Notes: generated by a model not told the origin, from the letters alone. A stretch of DNA of 64,000 nt from Sphingomonas cavernae (GCF_003590775.1 NZ_QYUM01000003.1:64501-128500), one strand, 5' to 3'. Positions 7,802 through 16,622 are shown, counted from the stretch's first letter. Numbers and translations are program-made.

Positions 7802-7894
7802 ATGAGCCTTGGTCACCGATCCGAAGGATCTGTCGCAACGACGACGGCCGGCTTGCGCGGCACGATCTGGAACCCCGATCTTCTTCCTGGCGAT
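7802..7894 (+). pseudogene. Alpha/beta hydrolase 5' fragment
   Basis: MSLGHRSEGSVATTTAGLRG and TIWNPDLLPGD match the start of the hydrolase at 63753. After 31 codons the sequence enters the junction repeat. A GGAGGT ribosome binding site is kept in both copies. Confidence 0.75.
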
Positions 7895-7922
7895 CGCAGA
7901 TGGATCCAGCGATTCTGCGAAA
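7894..7922 (+). repeat. Junction repeat, copy 2
   Basis: Near-identical to 7252-7280; here it truncates the hydrolase fragment. TGGATCCA inside it is palindromic, and the outer arms CGCAGA/TCTGCG pair. It continues as a 20-codon open frame (MDPAILRKYASTARFGKSGE) that I cannot assign. Confidence 0.6.
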
Positions 7923-8057
7923 ATACGCCAGCACCGCTCGTTTCGGAAAAAGCGGCGAATGAAGGATCGCTCGGCGGGCCGGGCGGCACGACAATGGCAA
8001 TTGTTCGTCTGAACCGCGCAGTCATCGAGGCTGTGAGGTAACAGGGAGATTTTCGAT

Positions 8058-8777
8058 ATGAAGCTGGCGATCGTGGACGACGATGCGGGGGATGCGGCGC
8101 ATGCAAGCAGGATGCTGCGTGAAGCAGGACATGCCATTGAGAGCTTCAGTTCGATTGAAGAATTCAAGCGCCATGTTCGTCGCGACACGTTTGATCTTGC
8201 AGTTCTCGATTGGAATATGCCCGAAATGAGCGGAATCGAGCTGCTCACTTGGATTCGGGAGGTCGGCGCACCGGAATTGCCGGTAATCATAGTGACGGCG
8301 CGTACCGAGACACAGGACGTCACCATGGCATTGGACGCAGGCGCCGACGATTATGTGACGAAGCCGCTGGCGGGTCCGATCCTGCTCTCGCGGATAAAGG
8401 CTGTCGCGCGCAGAACCGTGGCCAAACCCAAAGTGAACGACATTTTATGTGTGAAGGACATTGTGTTGCATGCGGCTTCGGGCAAAGCCCGATTGGCGGC
8501 TGACGAGATCCTGCTCACGGCTAAGGAGTTCGAACTGGCGGCCATATTGCTGACCAATCTCGGGCGGGCGTTGTCGCGCAGATATCTTCTAGAAACCATT
8601 TGGGGAGCAAATCCCAATGTATTCACGCGTACTGTGGACGCACATATTTCAAAGGTGAGAACCAAGCTTTGCCTACGCCCTGAATGGGGCTTCGCGCTGA
8701 GGACGATCTACGGTTATGGCTATCGACTGGAGTCGATCGAAGAAGAGCCCGTCTTGGTCTCATGCGTAACGAGCTAG
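8058..8777 (+). CDS. OmpR/PhoB-type response regulator
   Basis: 239 residues. An N-terminal receiver has the acidic pair DDD (7-9), phosphoacceptor Asp51 in [13 protein letters not shown], Thr in VTARTET and the conserved Lys in YVTKPL. A winged-helix effector domain follows ([46 protein letters not shown]). AGGGAGA precedes the ATG. It is about 60% identical by eye to the regulator at 51209, which sits beside a CHASE2 kinase; no kinase lies beside this one. The last ten or so residues and the stop codon come from an IS5-type end inserted at about 8744, so the native C-terminus is lost, but the fold should be complete. Confidence 0.9.
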   Translation: MKLAIVDDDAGDAAHASRMLREAGHAIESFSSIEEFKRHVRRDTFDLAVLDWNMPEMSGIELLTWIREVGAPELPVIIVTARTETQDVTMALDAGADDYVTKPLAGPILLSRIKAVARRTVAKPKVNDILCVKDIVLHAASGKARLAADEILLTAKEFELAAILLTNLGRALSRRYLLETIWGANPNVFTRTVDAHISKVRTKLCLRPEWGFALRTIYGYGYRLESIEEEPVLVSCVTS

Positions 8778-9011
8778 ACGCCTGACGAGGACGATTGCGG
8801 CGGCGGCGTGGAGGAAGGCGGTGGCAGAATGGATTGTTCGCTCGAAATCCTTGGCGAGGCGGCGGTTTCGGTTGCTCCAGGCGAAGGTGCGCTCGACGAC
8901 CCAGCGACGCGGCTGGACGGCGAATCCCGTCTGTTCGAGGAACTTGCGGACGATCTCAATGCCGATCGAGGTGGCGTTGTGGGCGCAGTGGCTGTCGTAG
9001 CCGCTGTCGCG
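8744..9011 (-). mobile_element. IS5-family transposase C-terminal fragment
   Basis: The minus strand reads [19 protein letters not shown] then [37 protein letters not shown] and [10 protein letters not shown]-like ending with a stop at 8760. This is the C-terminal third of an IS5-family DDE transposase (the conserved catalytic Glu in VVERTFAW). The terminal GAGCCCGTCTTGGTCTC at 8744 looks like its end. The other side is cut by the IS3 remnant. Confidence 0.75.
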
Positions 9012-9494
9012 AGGCGACGTACTACAACTGGCGCAAGAAGTATGCTGGGTTGATGCCGTCGGAGATGAAGCGGTTGTCCTGGCTCGATCCGGCTCGATCC
9101 GGGCAGCGAGTTTATCTCCCGCGAGCTGGATCTGTGGGCCTACATGAAAGGCGTGACGCTCGACTTCTCCCGGCCTGGCAAGCCGACGGACAATGCGTTC
9201 ATCGAAAGCTTCAACGGCAAGTTCCGGGCGGAGTGCCTGAACGCGCACTGATTCATGAGCCTGGATGACGCGGTCCGAAAATGCGAGTCTTGGCGTAGAG
9301 ACTACAACGAAGTACGACCGCATAGCGCGATCGGCAACAACCCGCCGATATCGCTCATGTTGGCATCAGCGGCACATGGCCCGCCCTGATGTCGGCACGC
9401 TGGAAAGCCTCCAGCCAGGTGGCCGCGGATCGGGTGCAGCTCAGAAGGAGCGAGGCTCTACCCCTGACTGGTAACAATCAGGGGAGCACGTCAG
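9012..9494 (+). mobile_element. IS3-family (IS407-like) remnant with orfA joined to the end of orfB
   Basis: [20 protein letters not shown] is an orfA helix region identical to the one in the IS3 copy at 58944-59237. It passes directly into the orfB C-terminus: [36 protein letters not shown] and [19 protein letters not shown] interrupts the orfB part after NAH. The right end probably reaches the TGACGTGCTCCCC inverted repeat (complement) at 9494. Roughly 250 codons are deleted, so it is inactive. Confidence 0.8.
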
Positions 9495-9722
9495 TCGATT
9501 TTCGGCGGCTCTTTGTTCGAATTAAACGCGACTTGTCCTGATTGGGTTCTTGCCCAGACCAACTCCCAGGACCACAATCGACATTGGTTCGCTCCTTTGC
9601 CGTTTTCCCCATCATCATATCCGATGCTGGGGAAGGGGGCGGGCCATACGTTTTGAGGATGTCCAGATTCCGGAGTTTTCACGCCTCTGCTCACTCTCGC
9701 GTCCGCATTCCGGCTGTAACGG

Positions 9723-10232
9723 TCAGTAAGGCTGTTCGCCAATGACGTTACCGCTCTCGGCGTAACGGCAGACAAGATATTCGTCTTGGCCGTCGTCGGC
9801 GATGGCGCAGCCGATCCGTTCAGTTCTGCGCCAGACGATCTGCGTGTAGTGGCCAACATCTTCGACGTCCCCGGTTCGACTGTTGTCCGGGAAGCTTCCC
9901 CTTACGAAGACCTCCTTTTCGGCGATCCAGTGCCCGACCATGGTCGCAGGACTGAACGCACCTTTCGTCCCCATCCACAGATTCTCGCCCTGCGCATCAG
10001 GGTCGTCGGACATCTCTTCGAAATGTTCAAAAGTGCGAGTCGTTGCGAGATGCTCGGCCCATTGCTCCGCGTCCGCGGCAAGTTCGTCGTCCCAACGCAA
10101 GGGAGGAATGCCGAGCGAGAGACGCTCGCGGTTATGGATTTTAAAGATCAGACTTTGTGCTTGCGGCGCCGCGGCGCCAACAAGCATCAATCCAAACGGC
10201 GCTACTAGTGTAGCCTTCCATATCCTGTGCAC
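9723..10232 (-). CDS. Secreted CAP-domain (SCP/PR1) protein
   Basis: 169 residues with an N-terminal signal peptide (KATLVAPFGLMLVGAAAPQAQ). The CAP domain follows: IHNRERLSLGIPPLRWDDEL, AADAEQWAEHLA, TFEHFE, GENLWMGTKGAFSPATMV, DVGHYTQIVWRRTERIGC and EYLVCRYAESGNVIG. The His and Glu residues of the CAP cavity are present in the usual places. Bacterial CAP proteins are extracytoplasmic and of mostly unknown role. The first codon is GTG at 10232 without a clear Shine-Dalgarno. It stands alone in AT-rich DNA between IS debris and a broken protease gene. Confidence 0.85.
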   Translation of the reverse strand: MHRIWKATLVAPFGLMLVGAAAPQAQSLIFKIHNRERLSLGIPPLRWDDELAADAEQWAEHLATTRTFEHFEEMSDDPDAQGENLWMGTKGAFSPATMVGHWIAEKEVFVRGSFPDNSRTGDVEDVGHYTQIVWRRTERIGCAIADDGQDEYLVCRYAESGNVIGEQPY

Positions 10233-10456
10233 TTTATAGTCCCGTAGTGTACGTTAGGCAGCGATATTTAAGAAATTTTTTCATCCACGAATGTGATTCA
10301 ATGTAAAAATTGCAAACTGTTCTGATACTCAACTGAAAATTCTACATTTTTGTAAGCAATCCTGGATTGGGCGCCGCTGCTTTTGCGGCGCAGCCTCTTG
10401 GCGGACGTCGTGCGAGCGGGAAGGGGCATGCGAATTGCGTGAGCGCATAGAGGTCA

Positions 10457-10542
10457 TGATCAACATGCTCGCCGGGAAGGAGTGCCCCACCTCACGCGGG
10501 AGCGCATGGGTCCACTGCTTGGAGGGGGCAGCGTGTTGATCA
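10457..10542. other. 86-nt segment closed by 9-bp inverted repeats
   Basis: TGATCAACA (10457-10465) pairs with TGTTGATCA (10534-10542), with a GC-rich interior and an A-run after the second arm. This could be a structured RNA or a recombination site. It does not fit an attC consensus well. Confidence 0.35.
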
Positions 10543-10714
10543 GAAAAAACAATCGTACCCTCACGAAATTCACAATTGTCATTTAATGCAAAAAATGAGG
10601 CCGCGCCCTATTATCGGCTCATCAAGCGCGTTAATTAGACAATAGATTCGCCGGCAATGTAGTAAAATACAAAAACTCACTCAGCGATTCTCGACAAATA
10701 CTTGGATAATCTAT

Positions 10715-10784
10715 ATATACTTATTCGAATTAAATGCGCGCTCTTACGATATATGCTTATTCTAATGAAATGCGCGCTCTTGCG
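10715..10784. repeat. Imperfect tandem repeat, two units of 34-36 bp
   Basis: Both units share a TTATTC core and end in AATGCGCGCTCTT(A/G)CG. Lying just before the broken protease gene, it may be a duplicated regulatory site. Confidence 0.6.
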
Positions 10785-10812
10785 TCGCAGATTTATAGAG
10801 TCCTAATAAAGG

Positions 10813-11581
10813 TTGGTAGCATTCGCTGTTTTGCATTTGCGACCTCTGCGCTTGAGATGCGCGCAGTGCCGCAGCGCCTTGCCGTGTTTGGCTCTTGCTG
10901 CGGTTAGCACCATCTTGCAGGGTGGAGCCGTGCGGGCTGGCGTGCAGCCGGACGCCAGCCCGGCCGCGGCCGTGCGGCAGGCGCGCCTAGCAATGTCGAG
11001 CATTTTTGGTTCTGTCACTTTGCCTGTGGCAACCAACGCCCTTGTATCCAAATGGCGCGCGATAAGCGGCCGGCGATTGGAGCGGGCGCCGTGGGATGCG
11101 CTCGTCGTGCGCGTTCGCCCGCTGGAACGGGACCAGCAAATCCCGTATCGTTAACATGTGGGTCAATCAGCAAGCCGCATTTGCCGACGACTCGAAGCTG
11201 CATCCCGGTGCCGATCTTTGGGCGTCGGCGGAGACCACGCTAGGGCAAAAGCGCGGCGACTGCGAGGATTATGCGATCGCCAAGCGCGCCCTGATCCTCG
11301 CATTGGGCATGGCCGATAGCGACATGTATCTAGTCATCGCGCGCGACCTCGTCCGTAGGGTGGATCACGCCGTATTGGTAGTGCCGTCATCATCGGGATA
11401 TGTGGTCATGGACAACGGCACGGATCTACTGCTCGCGGCGGAACGCGCCGCGGATTACCGGCCGATTTTCAACTTCGCCGGCGACCGCGCCTGGATACAT
11501 GGGCGCGGCACCGATCGCCGTCTCGCCGCCACGGGCCGCTCGAGCTCGCCGGGTCGAGTGGTGGAGGTTATTGGCGATTGA
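10813..11581 (+). pseudogene. Transglutaminase-like cysteine protease (BTLCP, LapG-like), frameshifted
   Basis: The 5' part encodes a signal-peptide-like stretch (LPCLALAAVSTILQGGAVRA) and IFGSVTLPVATNALVSKW, ending at a stop after RDQQIPYR. The protein continues in another frame from SRIVNMWVNQQAAFADD through the catalytic Cys in RGDCEDYAIAKRALI, the His in VRRVDHAVLVV and the Asp in YVVMDNGTD. All three catalytic residues of this periplasmic family are present, but the frame change at about 11,145 separates signal and catalytic parts. LapG of this family releases surface adhesins; a similar role here is inference. A single-base sequencing error is the alternative. Confidence 0.75.
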
Positions 11582-11655
11582 TGGATTAGCGTCCGGCCGA
11601 AATGGACGCGGCCGCGCTAATATGCGCATGTGGAGTACTTTGGCACGGCTGTCAC

Positions 11656-11985
11656 ATGATATTTGCGATTCTCGACGATGATACCAACGATGCGGCTTTT
11701 GTAAGCGGGATGGTGCGCAAAGCCGGACATGGCGTCGAAATGTTTGGCTCCATCGACGATTCAGAAAGAAGCTTCGCCTCGACACGTTCGATCTCGCGAT
11801 ACTTTATTGGAACATGCCCGGGATGAGCGGAGTCGAGCTGCTGGGCTGGCGGAAGGCTGGCGCTGCGCTCGGATTGCTGTTGATCATGGTGACGGCGCGC
11901 ACCGAGACCCCGTAGATTGCGATGGCATTGGACGCTGGCGCAGACGACTATGTCACCAGGCGCTCACGCAGCGCGCGCCGCTAAT
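11656..11985 (+). pseudogene. OmpR-type response regulator remnant (receiver only)
   Basis: MIFAILDDDTNDAAFVSGMV and RKAGHGVEMFGSIDD match the receiver of the regulators at 8058 and 51209. The frame breaks near 11,765, then continues as FDLAILYWNMPGMSGVELL, where the phosphoacceptor Asp is Tyr. A stop follows in TARTETP, and the sequence ends after [11 protein letters not shown]. The DNA-binding domain is missing. It is a clear relic of the same paralogue family. Confidence 0.8.
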
Positions 11986-12245
11986 GCAGCGAAATTAAGC
12001 TGTGTACCGAGCATTCCTAATTGGGCCTTTCAAGCGTGCGGTGAACTTCCCGCATGACCTGGTGCGCGTCGTTGGAGCGCCGGCACGGGCGTAGCGGTCT
12101 GGAACTTGCAAGAACCGGACGCGATGGCCGGGATGGTATCGCCCTGAAGAAGAGCGTCCCTGACCCAAGTGAAAAATGGACACCGGGACACTCAATGTCC
12201 GTCGCGTCCCAAGGCTGACGCTACCGAAGAGGTCGCGGCAAACCC

Positions 12246-12524
12246 TTAGCGATTGAGGCGCTTGTTAAGTGAACGAGAAGCCCTGAAATGGACGGCGCGC
12301 CTGGGCCCGAGCTCGACCGGGCTGCCGGTGCGTGGGTTGCGGGCGGTTCGCGCTTCTCGATCACGGCACGAGAAGGAACCAAGCCCGCGAAGCTCTATGC
12401 GGCGGCGCTCGACGAGCGCCCTGCCCATTGCGGAAAAAACCAGCGCTACAATTCGTTCGGCTTCCCTCGTCGTCAGATGTGGGTTATCGGCTGCGACAAG
12501 ATCAGCGACCTCGGACCGGGTCAT
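12246..12524 (-). CDS. IHF-beta/HU-family DNA-binding protein
   Basis: 92 residues. Visible: MTRSEVADLVAADNPHLTTR, EAERIVALVFSAMGRAL and the arm region RIELRGLGSFSCRDREART followed by ARNPRTGSPVELGPRRAVHF with the DNA-intercalating proline in NPRTG. This is the standard length and layout of IHF-beta/HU proteins, which bend DNA. The ATG at 12524 has AGAGG upstream. It is unlikely to be the housekeeping ihfB, because it sits alone among mobile-element debris and its arm is slightly unusual (FSCRDRE); island-borne IHF/HU paralogues usually assist recombination or silencing. Confidence 0.85.
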   Translation of the reverse strand: MTRSEVADLVAADNPHLTTREAERIVALVFSAMGRALVERRRIELRGLGSFSCRDREARTARNPRTGSPVELGPRRAVHFRASRSLNKRLNR

Positions 12525-12893
12525 GACAAGCCTCTGAAAATTGATGGAACAAGCCCCTTCCATCCTTCGGATCAGCGGCATCCGTCACGTCAACAATTGT
12601 AAAATAGCATGTGACGTGCGCGAAGACCTCCGCCTTGCAGACGGTATTCGTCCTGCATAGGGGATGGCGCGCCGCCAGCGTGCAGCACAGCTCAAGGGCG
12701 GTGATGTGAAGTCAGCGAAGAGTCTGGCCCGTTACCAAAGCCACCAAGCATTTGCGAGAAACACCTTCCTTGGTACATAGATGTTGTCGGGGGCGTCCAC
12801 CTATTCAGACGACGGAGCCAGAGTGGCGCTCATGGCGCTTGTTCAAGCGGACAGCGGGTCAAATCATGATTGTAAAATCGTGGAAAGTTAACC
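12525..12893. other. No recognisable feature
   Basis: About 370 bases between the IHF-like gene start and the resolvase end. It holds the IHF-like gene's promoter region; I see no conserved gene or repeat. Confidence 0.5.
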
Positions 12894-13589
12894 CTACGAA
12901 CGCGGAATGCTCTCGCTGCACATGCTATGTCGAGGAATGGGACCAACGCTATCGCATCGGGCGCCTATCTGTGGAAGATCAGATCGAGCTTGGAACATGG
13001 GACAGTGGGGCGCTTGCCGCCTTCCATACGCCGCACCCTCGGCTGACCGGACATAGGCATAGAGCGTCGGCTTGGAAATGCCGAGCATCGAACAGATCTT
13101 CGCGATGGGCATGGTGTTTTCGTGATAAAGCCTTACGGCGAGGTCGCGCTTATCCTTGTCCAGCGCTGGCGGCCTGCTTCCGTTCTTACCTCGTGAGCGT
13201 GCTGCCGCCAACCCAGCCTGGGTCCGTTCGCGGATCAAGTTGCGCTCGAACTCGGCCAACGCGCCGAACAGGTGAAAGGTGAGTTTGCCCGATGTGGTGG
13301 TCGTGTCGATCGCCTCGTGCAGGCTCAACAACCCGACCTTTTCCTCTTCGAGGTAGGTCATCCATCCGATCAGGTCACGCAGCGAGCGACCAAGACGATC
13401 GAGCCGCCAGATCACCAACGTGTCGCCAGCCCGGAGCTGTTCCTTCATCTTCTCCAACCCCGGCCTGGCTGAGACCGCTGCAGACGCCTGGTCCGTGATG
13501 ACCTTCGCGCACCCGGCAGCCTTCAATGCGTCCCGCTGAAGATCAAGGCTCTGCTCGAGAGTCGAGACGCGCGCATATCCGATCTTCAC
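12894..13589 (-). CDS. Serine recombinase, Tn3-resolvase/invertase family
   Basis: 231 residues. The catalytic domain starts KIGYARVSTLEQSLDLQ with nucleophile Ser9, followed by ASAAVSARPGLEKM, DTLVIWRLDRLGRSLRDL and FHLFGALAEFERNLIRERT, including the conserved arginines. A C-terminal helix-turn-helix reads MPIAKICSMLGISKPTLYAY. The family normally ends near residue 185-190; the last ~45 residues resemble nothing in it, so the frame has probably run past a lost stop. The first codon is GTG at 13589. No transposase of a Tn3 element is adjacent, so this is a stray resolvase or a DNA invertase. Confidence 0.88.
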   Translation of the reverse strand: MKIGYARVSTLEQSLDLQRDALKAAGCAKVITDQASAAVSARPGLEKMKEQLRAGDTLVIWRLDRLGRSLRDLIGWMTYLEEEKVGLLSLHEAIDTTTTSGKLTFHLFGALAEFERNLIRERTQAGLAAARSRGKNGSRPPALDKDKRDLAVRLYHENTMPIAKICSMLGISKPTLYAYVRSAEGAAYGRRQAPHCPMFQARSDLPQIGARCDSVGPIPRHSMCSESIPRS

Positions 13590-13797
13590 GTCTGCAGCCG
13601 GTCAACAGTGGATTGGTGTGAATTTTGGAAAGAAACTCGTCATCGAAAACTTCAACTTGTCCTAGTTTTTTACTGGATATTTTACCGGCGAGCTGCCGAT
13701 ATTGTGACCGCTCATGCTAAATGGCGGGATTGTAGTCGTGTTATTTGTCACTGAGGCGCAGAACGTCACGTTGTAGCGAACGCAGACGGTCCGCAGC

Positions 13798-14270
13798 ATG
13801 GCCGCGCGAACCTGCGTTATAGAAGCGATTGCCGATAGTGAATGGCGGTTGATCGAGCCATATTTGCCGCCGCCCCGCGAGCGCGTTCGGCGCGGCGTTG
13901 GTCGATGCGCGGGATCATCTAGGCGATCTTCTATGTGCGGCGAGCCGGGTGCTCATGGCGGCTTGTGCCCTACAGTTTTCCGGCGCCGCGCACAGTCTAT
14001 CGCTGATTCTGCGAACTGCGCAGCAACGGCATGTTCGGAACCCTGAACCATCATTGGGTCCAATTCGATCGCGTTCGCGCCGGGCGGGAGCCTGCGCCAT
14101 CGGCGGCTGTGATCGACAGCCAGAGCATGAAGACGACCGAGGCTGGTGGACCAGGCGGTTATGACGCCGGCAAAAAGGTGATGGGGCGCAAGCGCCACGC
14201 CATGGTCGATACTGATGGACGGGCGCTTGAACTGCTTGTCCATGACGCCGATGTGCAGCACCGGGACGGC
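13798..14270 (+). mobile_element. IS5-family (IS427-like) transposase remnant
   Basis: The N-terminal part reads IEAIADSEWRLIEPYLPPPR, then the frame shifts. It resumes with AAVIDSQSMKTTEAGGPGGY, DAGKKVMGRKRHAMVDTDGR and LVHDADVQHRDGA, the central DDE region. Parts are missing and at least two frame changes are needed. It is cut on the right by the ISNCY remnant. Confidence 0.75.
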
Positions 14271-14299
14271 GCAGTTCGCTGCTCAAGCAGTCCCGGCAC

Positions 14300-14823
14300 G
14301 GCACGCATTCGTCGCGCGCCTTCGCATCGTCGAGCGTCACCACCAAGTCCGCATAGCCCTCGCCATACCAGCAGTGCGTGCTCGCGTCCTGATGGATCTT
14401 CATCCCCCGCATCGGCTTGCGCGGGCGCGTGAGACGGCGCGTTCAGCCACGCTTGACGGGCGTCACCAGGCCTGCTCGCAACAGCGCCAGCCGCGTCCAG
14501 CTATAGCCCCGGTGCAGGCTGTGATCGCGCCGCGCCAGCTCGTGGAAATGACGTATGTTGAAGCCCGCATATCGATTCCGCTACAGCTGCGTGAGCTCCT
14601 CGACTTCCGTATCCGCCGCCCGATGTCGCGATACTCGCCCCACCCGGCGATCCAGCAAGCCATCGACCCCGTCCTCATCATACCGGTCGCGCAGCCGTAG
14701 AAAATGACGCGGGCTGCAGCTCGCCACATCCGCACAACTCAGTCGTCCAGCCTCAACCTCATGGTAAAGCTCCTCAAATCGCTCCATCCGTATCGCCTCC
14801 GTCAATACCCGATTGCGCCGCAT
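14300..14823 (-). mobile_element. ISNCY-family transposase N-terminal remnant
   Basis: The minus strand reads RFEELYHEVEAGRLSCADVA, then RHFLRLRDRYDEDGVDGLLD and RRVGRVSRHRAADTEVEELT. After a frame change come a histidine-rich linker region and MKIHQDASTHCWYGEGYADL with VVTLDDAKA, the family's HQDGSTH-type catalytic start. The C-terminal half is absent. Confidence 0.65.
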
Positions 14824-14925
14824 CTGGTGCCTCCCTTCGTTCGGAGATCATCCAGACACCCAAATCGGACATATGACGCGTCAACTCATGGGACATACCT
14901 TGTGCGCACGACACATCTTTATAAA

Positions 14926-14943
14926 TAGGTTGTTCAACCAAAC
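14926..14943. promoter_or_regulatory. TetR-type operator-like palindrome (site A)
   Basis: TAGGTTGTTCAACCAAAC has a perfect GGTTG-TT-CAACC core. It lies 118 bp before the M24-fold gene start. Related palindromes are at 20590, 26682, 27686, 28305 and 28468. Confidence 0.6.
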
Positions 14944-15060
14944 TATAATCGTTAAACTGATGGCAGCGAAAAGGTGGCGACCGGTTCGGTCAGGCGCGCG
15001 CTTCGGCGGGCCAGATTGGCGAGCCGCAAGAAGATATTGCCTTTGCGAGAGGGGATTGGA

Positions 15061-16248
15061 ATGCCGTTGCTAACTCACGCGGTTCGTGATTTTCGAGCCG
15101 AGCAGATGAACGCTTTCATGGATGCGCGAGGGCTCGATGCCCTCATATTCACGTCGGCGCATTTCTTCGAGTTCGCGACCAACTTTCCGACCGACGTCGA
15201 GCCGTGGGAGCGTCCGATCATGCTGGTCGTTCCGCGAAACGGCAAGCCCGTCGGATTTCTGAATGAGCTTTCCCAGAACCTGTTCCGTTTCCAGAAGGAG
15301 CAGGGGCGGATCTGGATCGACGAAGTAAGCTTCTATGCGGAGCATCCCGTTGGTCAGCGCATGCCGGTGCGTTCACATTTGCCGGAAGTGGCGAACGAAA
15401 TCATGCGGTCGGCGGGACTCGCGGGTGCCCGTGTTGGCGTAGACGGCGTCCCCGGATTTCTTCGCGCCGCGGGTGCTAACCTGTCGGGGCTCATCTTCCT
15501 CCCCAGCGCCGAGGAGCTTCGGTCGCTTCGGTGGGTGAAGCATGAAGAGGAGATCGAAGTCATGCGGGCGGCGTGCGAGCTGTCGGACTGGCTTCAGGAG
15601 CGGTACCGCGAGAACATCCGCCCTGGCCGGCTGGTTCAGGAACTCGACATGCAGATGACGAGTCTCTTCTTGGAAGAGGGCGCGCTCCGTTTCCCGGGCG
15701 AAAATCTCGAAATGCTCGAATGTTTTACCCTCAGCGGCCCCGCCTCGGCATCGCCGCATGGCAATGGCGCAAGATGCGGGTACAGGATCCAGGAAGGAGA
15801 TGTGCTCGTGAACATCATCGTCCCGCGCCTCAATGGGCTGGTCATTGAAAATGAACGGACATGGTTTGCAGGCAAGCCTTCGGACGATCAAAGGCGCTAC
15901 TATGAGATCGCGCGCGAAGCCAATGAGGCTGCAGCGCATGCGGCGGTAACCGGGCAGCCGGTCAAGGCGATCGACAAGGCCGCTCTGCGAGTGTTCGAAC
16001 GGGCTGGCTGCGCCGACCTGGTTTGCCATCGCACCGGGCACGGAATGGGCATTCTCGGCCATGAATTTCCCGATGACATGGCATTCAACGAGCGGCCGCT
16101 TCTGACGAACGAAGTCTATTCGGCGGAGCCTGGCATCTATGTTTACGGGCTGGGCGGTTTCCGGCTCGACGACACGGTCGTCGTCGGCCCGGAGCCGCGG
16201 ATTCTCACGAAGGCTTCGCGCAGGATCGAAGATCAGATTGTCCTCTAA
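15061..16248 (+). CDS. M24-family (creatinase/X-Pro peptidase fold) hydrolase
   Basis: 395 residues. The N-terminal creatinase-like domain (MNAFMDARGLDALIFTSAHF) is followed by a pita-bread domain: HGNGARCGYRIQEGDVLVN, CHRTGHGMGILGHEFP, YSAEPGIYVYGLGGF and DTVVV. The GHG histidine and the Glu of SAEPG are kept. The first metal aspartate position reads Asn (DVLVN), the second falls in IENERTWF rather than a SD-TR motif, and the last Glu position is Asp. It may therefore be metal-poor or metal-free, as creatinase is, or use an altered site. GAGGGG precedes the ATG at 15061. An operator-like palindrome upstream links it to the other peptidase genes. Confidence 0.82.
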   Translation: MPLLTHAVRDFRAEQMNAFMDARGLDALIFTSAHFFEFATNFPTDVEPWERPIMLVVPRNGKPVGFLNELSQNLFRFQKEQGRIWIDEVSFYAEHPVGQRMPVRSHLPEVANEIMRSAGLAGARVGVDGVPGFLRAAGANLSGLIFLPSAEELRSLRWVKHEEEIEVMRAACELSDWLQERYRENIRPGRLVQELDMQMTSLFLEEGALRFPGENLEMLECFTLSGPASASPHGNGARCGYRIQEGDVLVNIIVPRLNGLVIENERTWFAGKPSDDQRRYYEIAREANEAAAHAAVTGQPVKAIDKAALRVFERAGCADLVCHRTGHGMGILGHEFPDDMAFNERPLLTNEVYSAEPGIYVYGLGGFRLDDTVVVGPEPRILTKASRRIEDQIVL

Positions 16249-16369
16249 CGCGGCCCCGGGGGGCGTTTGACGCAAAATCGCAAGGCGGCGAGCGCCTAGG
16301 ACAGCCGGGCTGGAGCATTTTTGTTCATATCACAGCGTGTTCGCGCCGTCGTTTCTGGAGAGAATAGAG

Positions 16370-16622
16370 ATGTTGAATTTACCGCGGCCCTATCTGCTTT
16401 TTTGGCCGATGCTCACTTTCCCGAACTTGCCAAGACAGCATATGGCCTCCGCGATTGGGCGGGTGAGCATTGAGTCGGCGAATTTGCTTGCACCGGCGCG
16501 AGGGTGACCGCGGGGCTGCCGCAGTTTACGCCGGCCGAAGCCAGCGCCAGGGGAGCGAAGGCGATGGTCATCGGGGTCGCAAGCCCGGGTGGCCGGATCG
16601 GCCCCAGCTGGATACCGCCCTG
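16370..16622 (+). pseudogene. DUF1611 (DgcN-like) gene, 5' fragment
   Basis: MLNLPRPYLLF, then after a one-T loss in a run of Ts ADAHFPELAKTAYGLRDWAG, GARVTAGLPQFTPAEASARG and AKAMVIGVASPGGRIGPSW match the N-terminal domain of DUF1611. DgcN of that family N-acetylates D-glutamate. An internal TGA follows WAGEH, and the gene stops after about 85 codons. GGAGAGAATAGAG precedes the ATG, so it was a real gene start. Confidence 0.6.

Larger units (their letters stand above)
7510..7894. repeat. 385-bp direct repeat, copy 1 (promoter and 5' ends of two divergent genes)
   Basis: Same orientation and same length as 63461-63845, with about twenty differences by eye. It carries the first ~60 codons of the AMP-ligase (minus strand), the shared promoter region and the first ~31 codons of the alpha/beta hydrolase (plus strand). 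The intact versions are at the right end of the window, 55,951 bp away. Confidence 0.85.
10233..10812. other. AT-rich intergenic region without a recognisable gene
   Basis: Distinctly AT-richer than its surroundings. It contains a GCGCCGC/GCGGCGC hairpin at 10371-10391, a long possible hairpin at 10457-10542, and a tandem repeat at 10715-10784. No open frame of note. Confidence 0.6.

Noticed and set aside
10457-10542. Integron attC site
   Set aside because: The ends do not match the RYYYAAC/GTTRRRY core and no integron integrase or cassette array is present.
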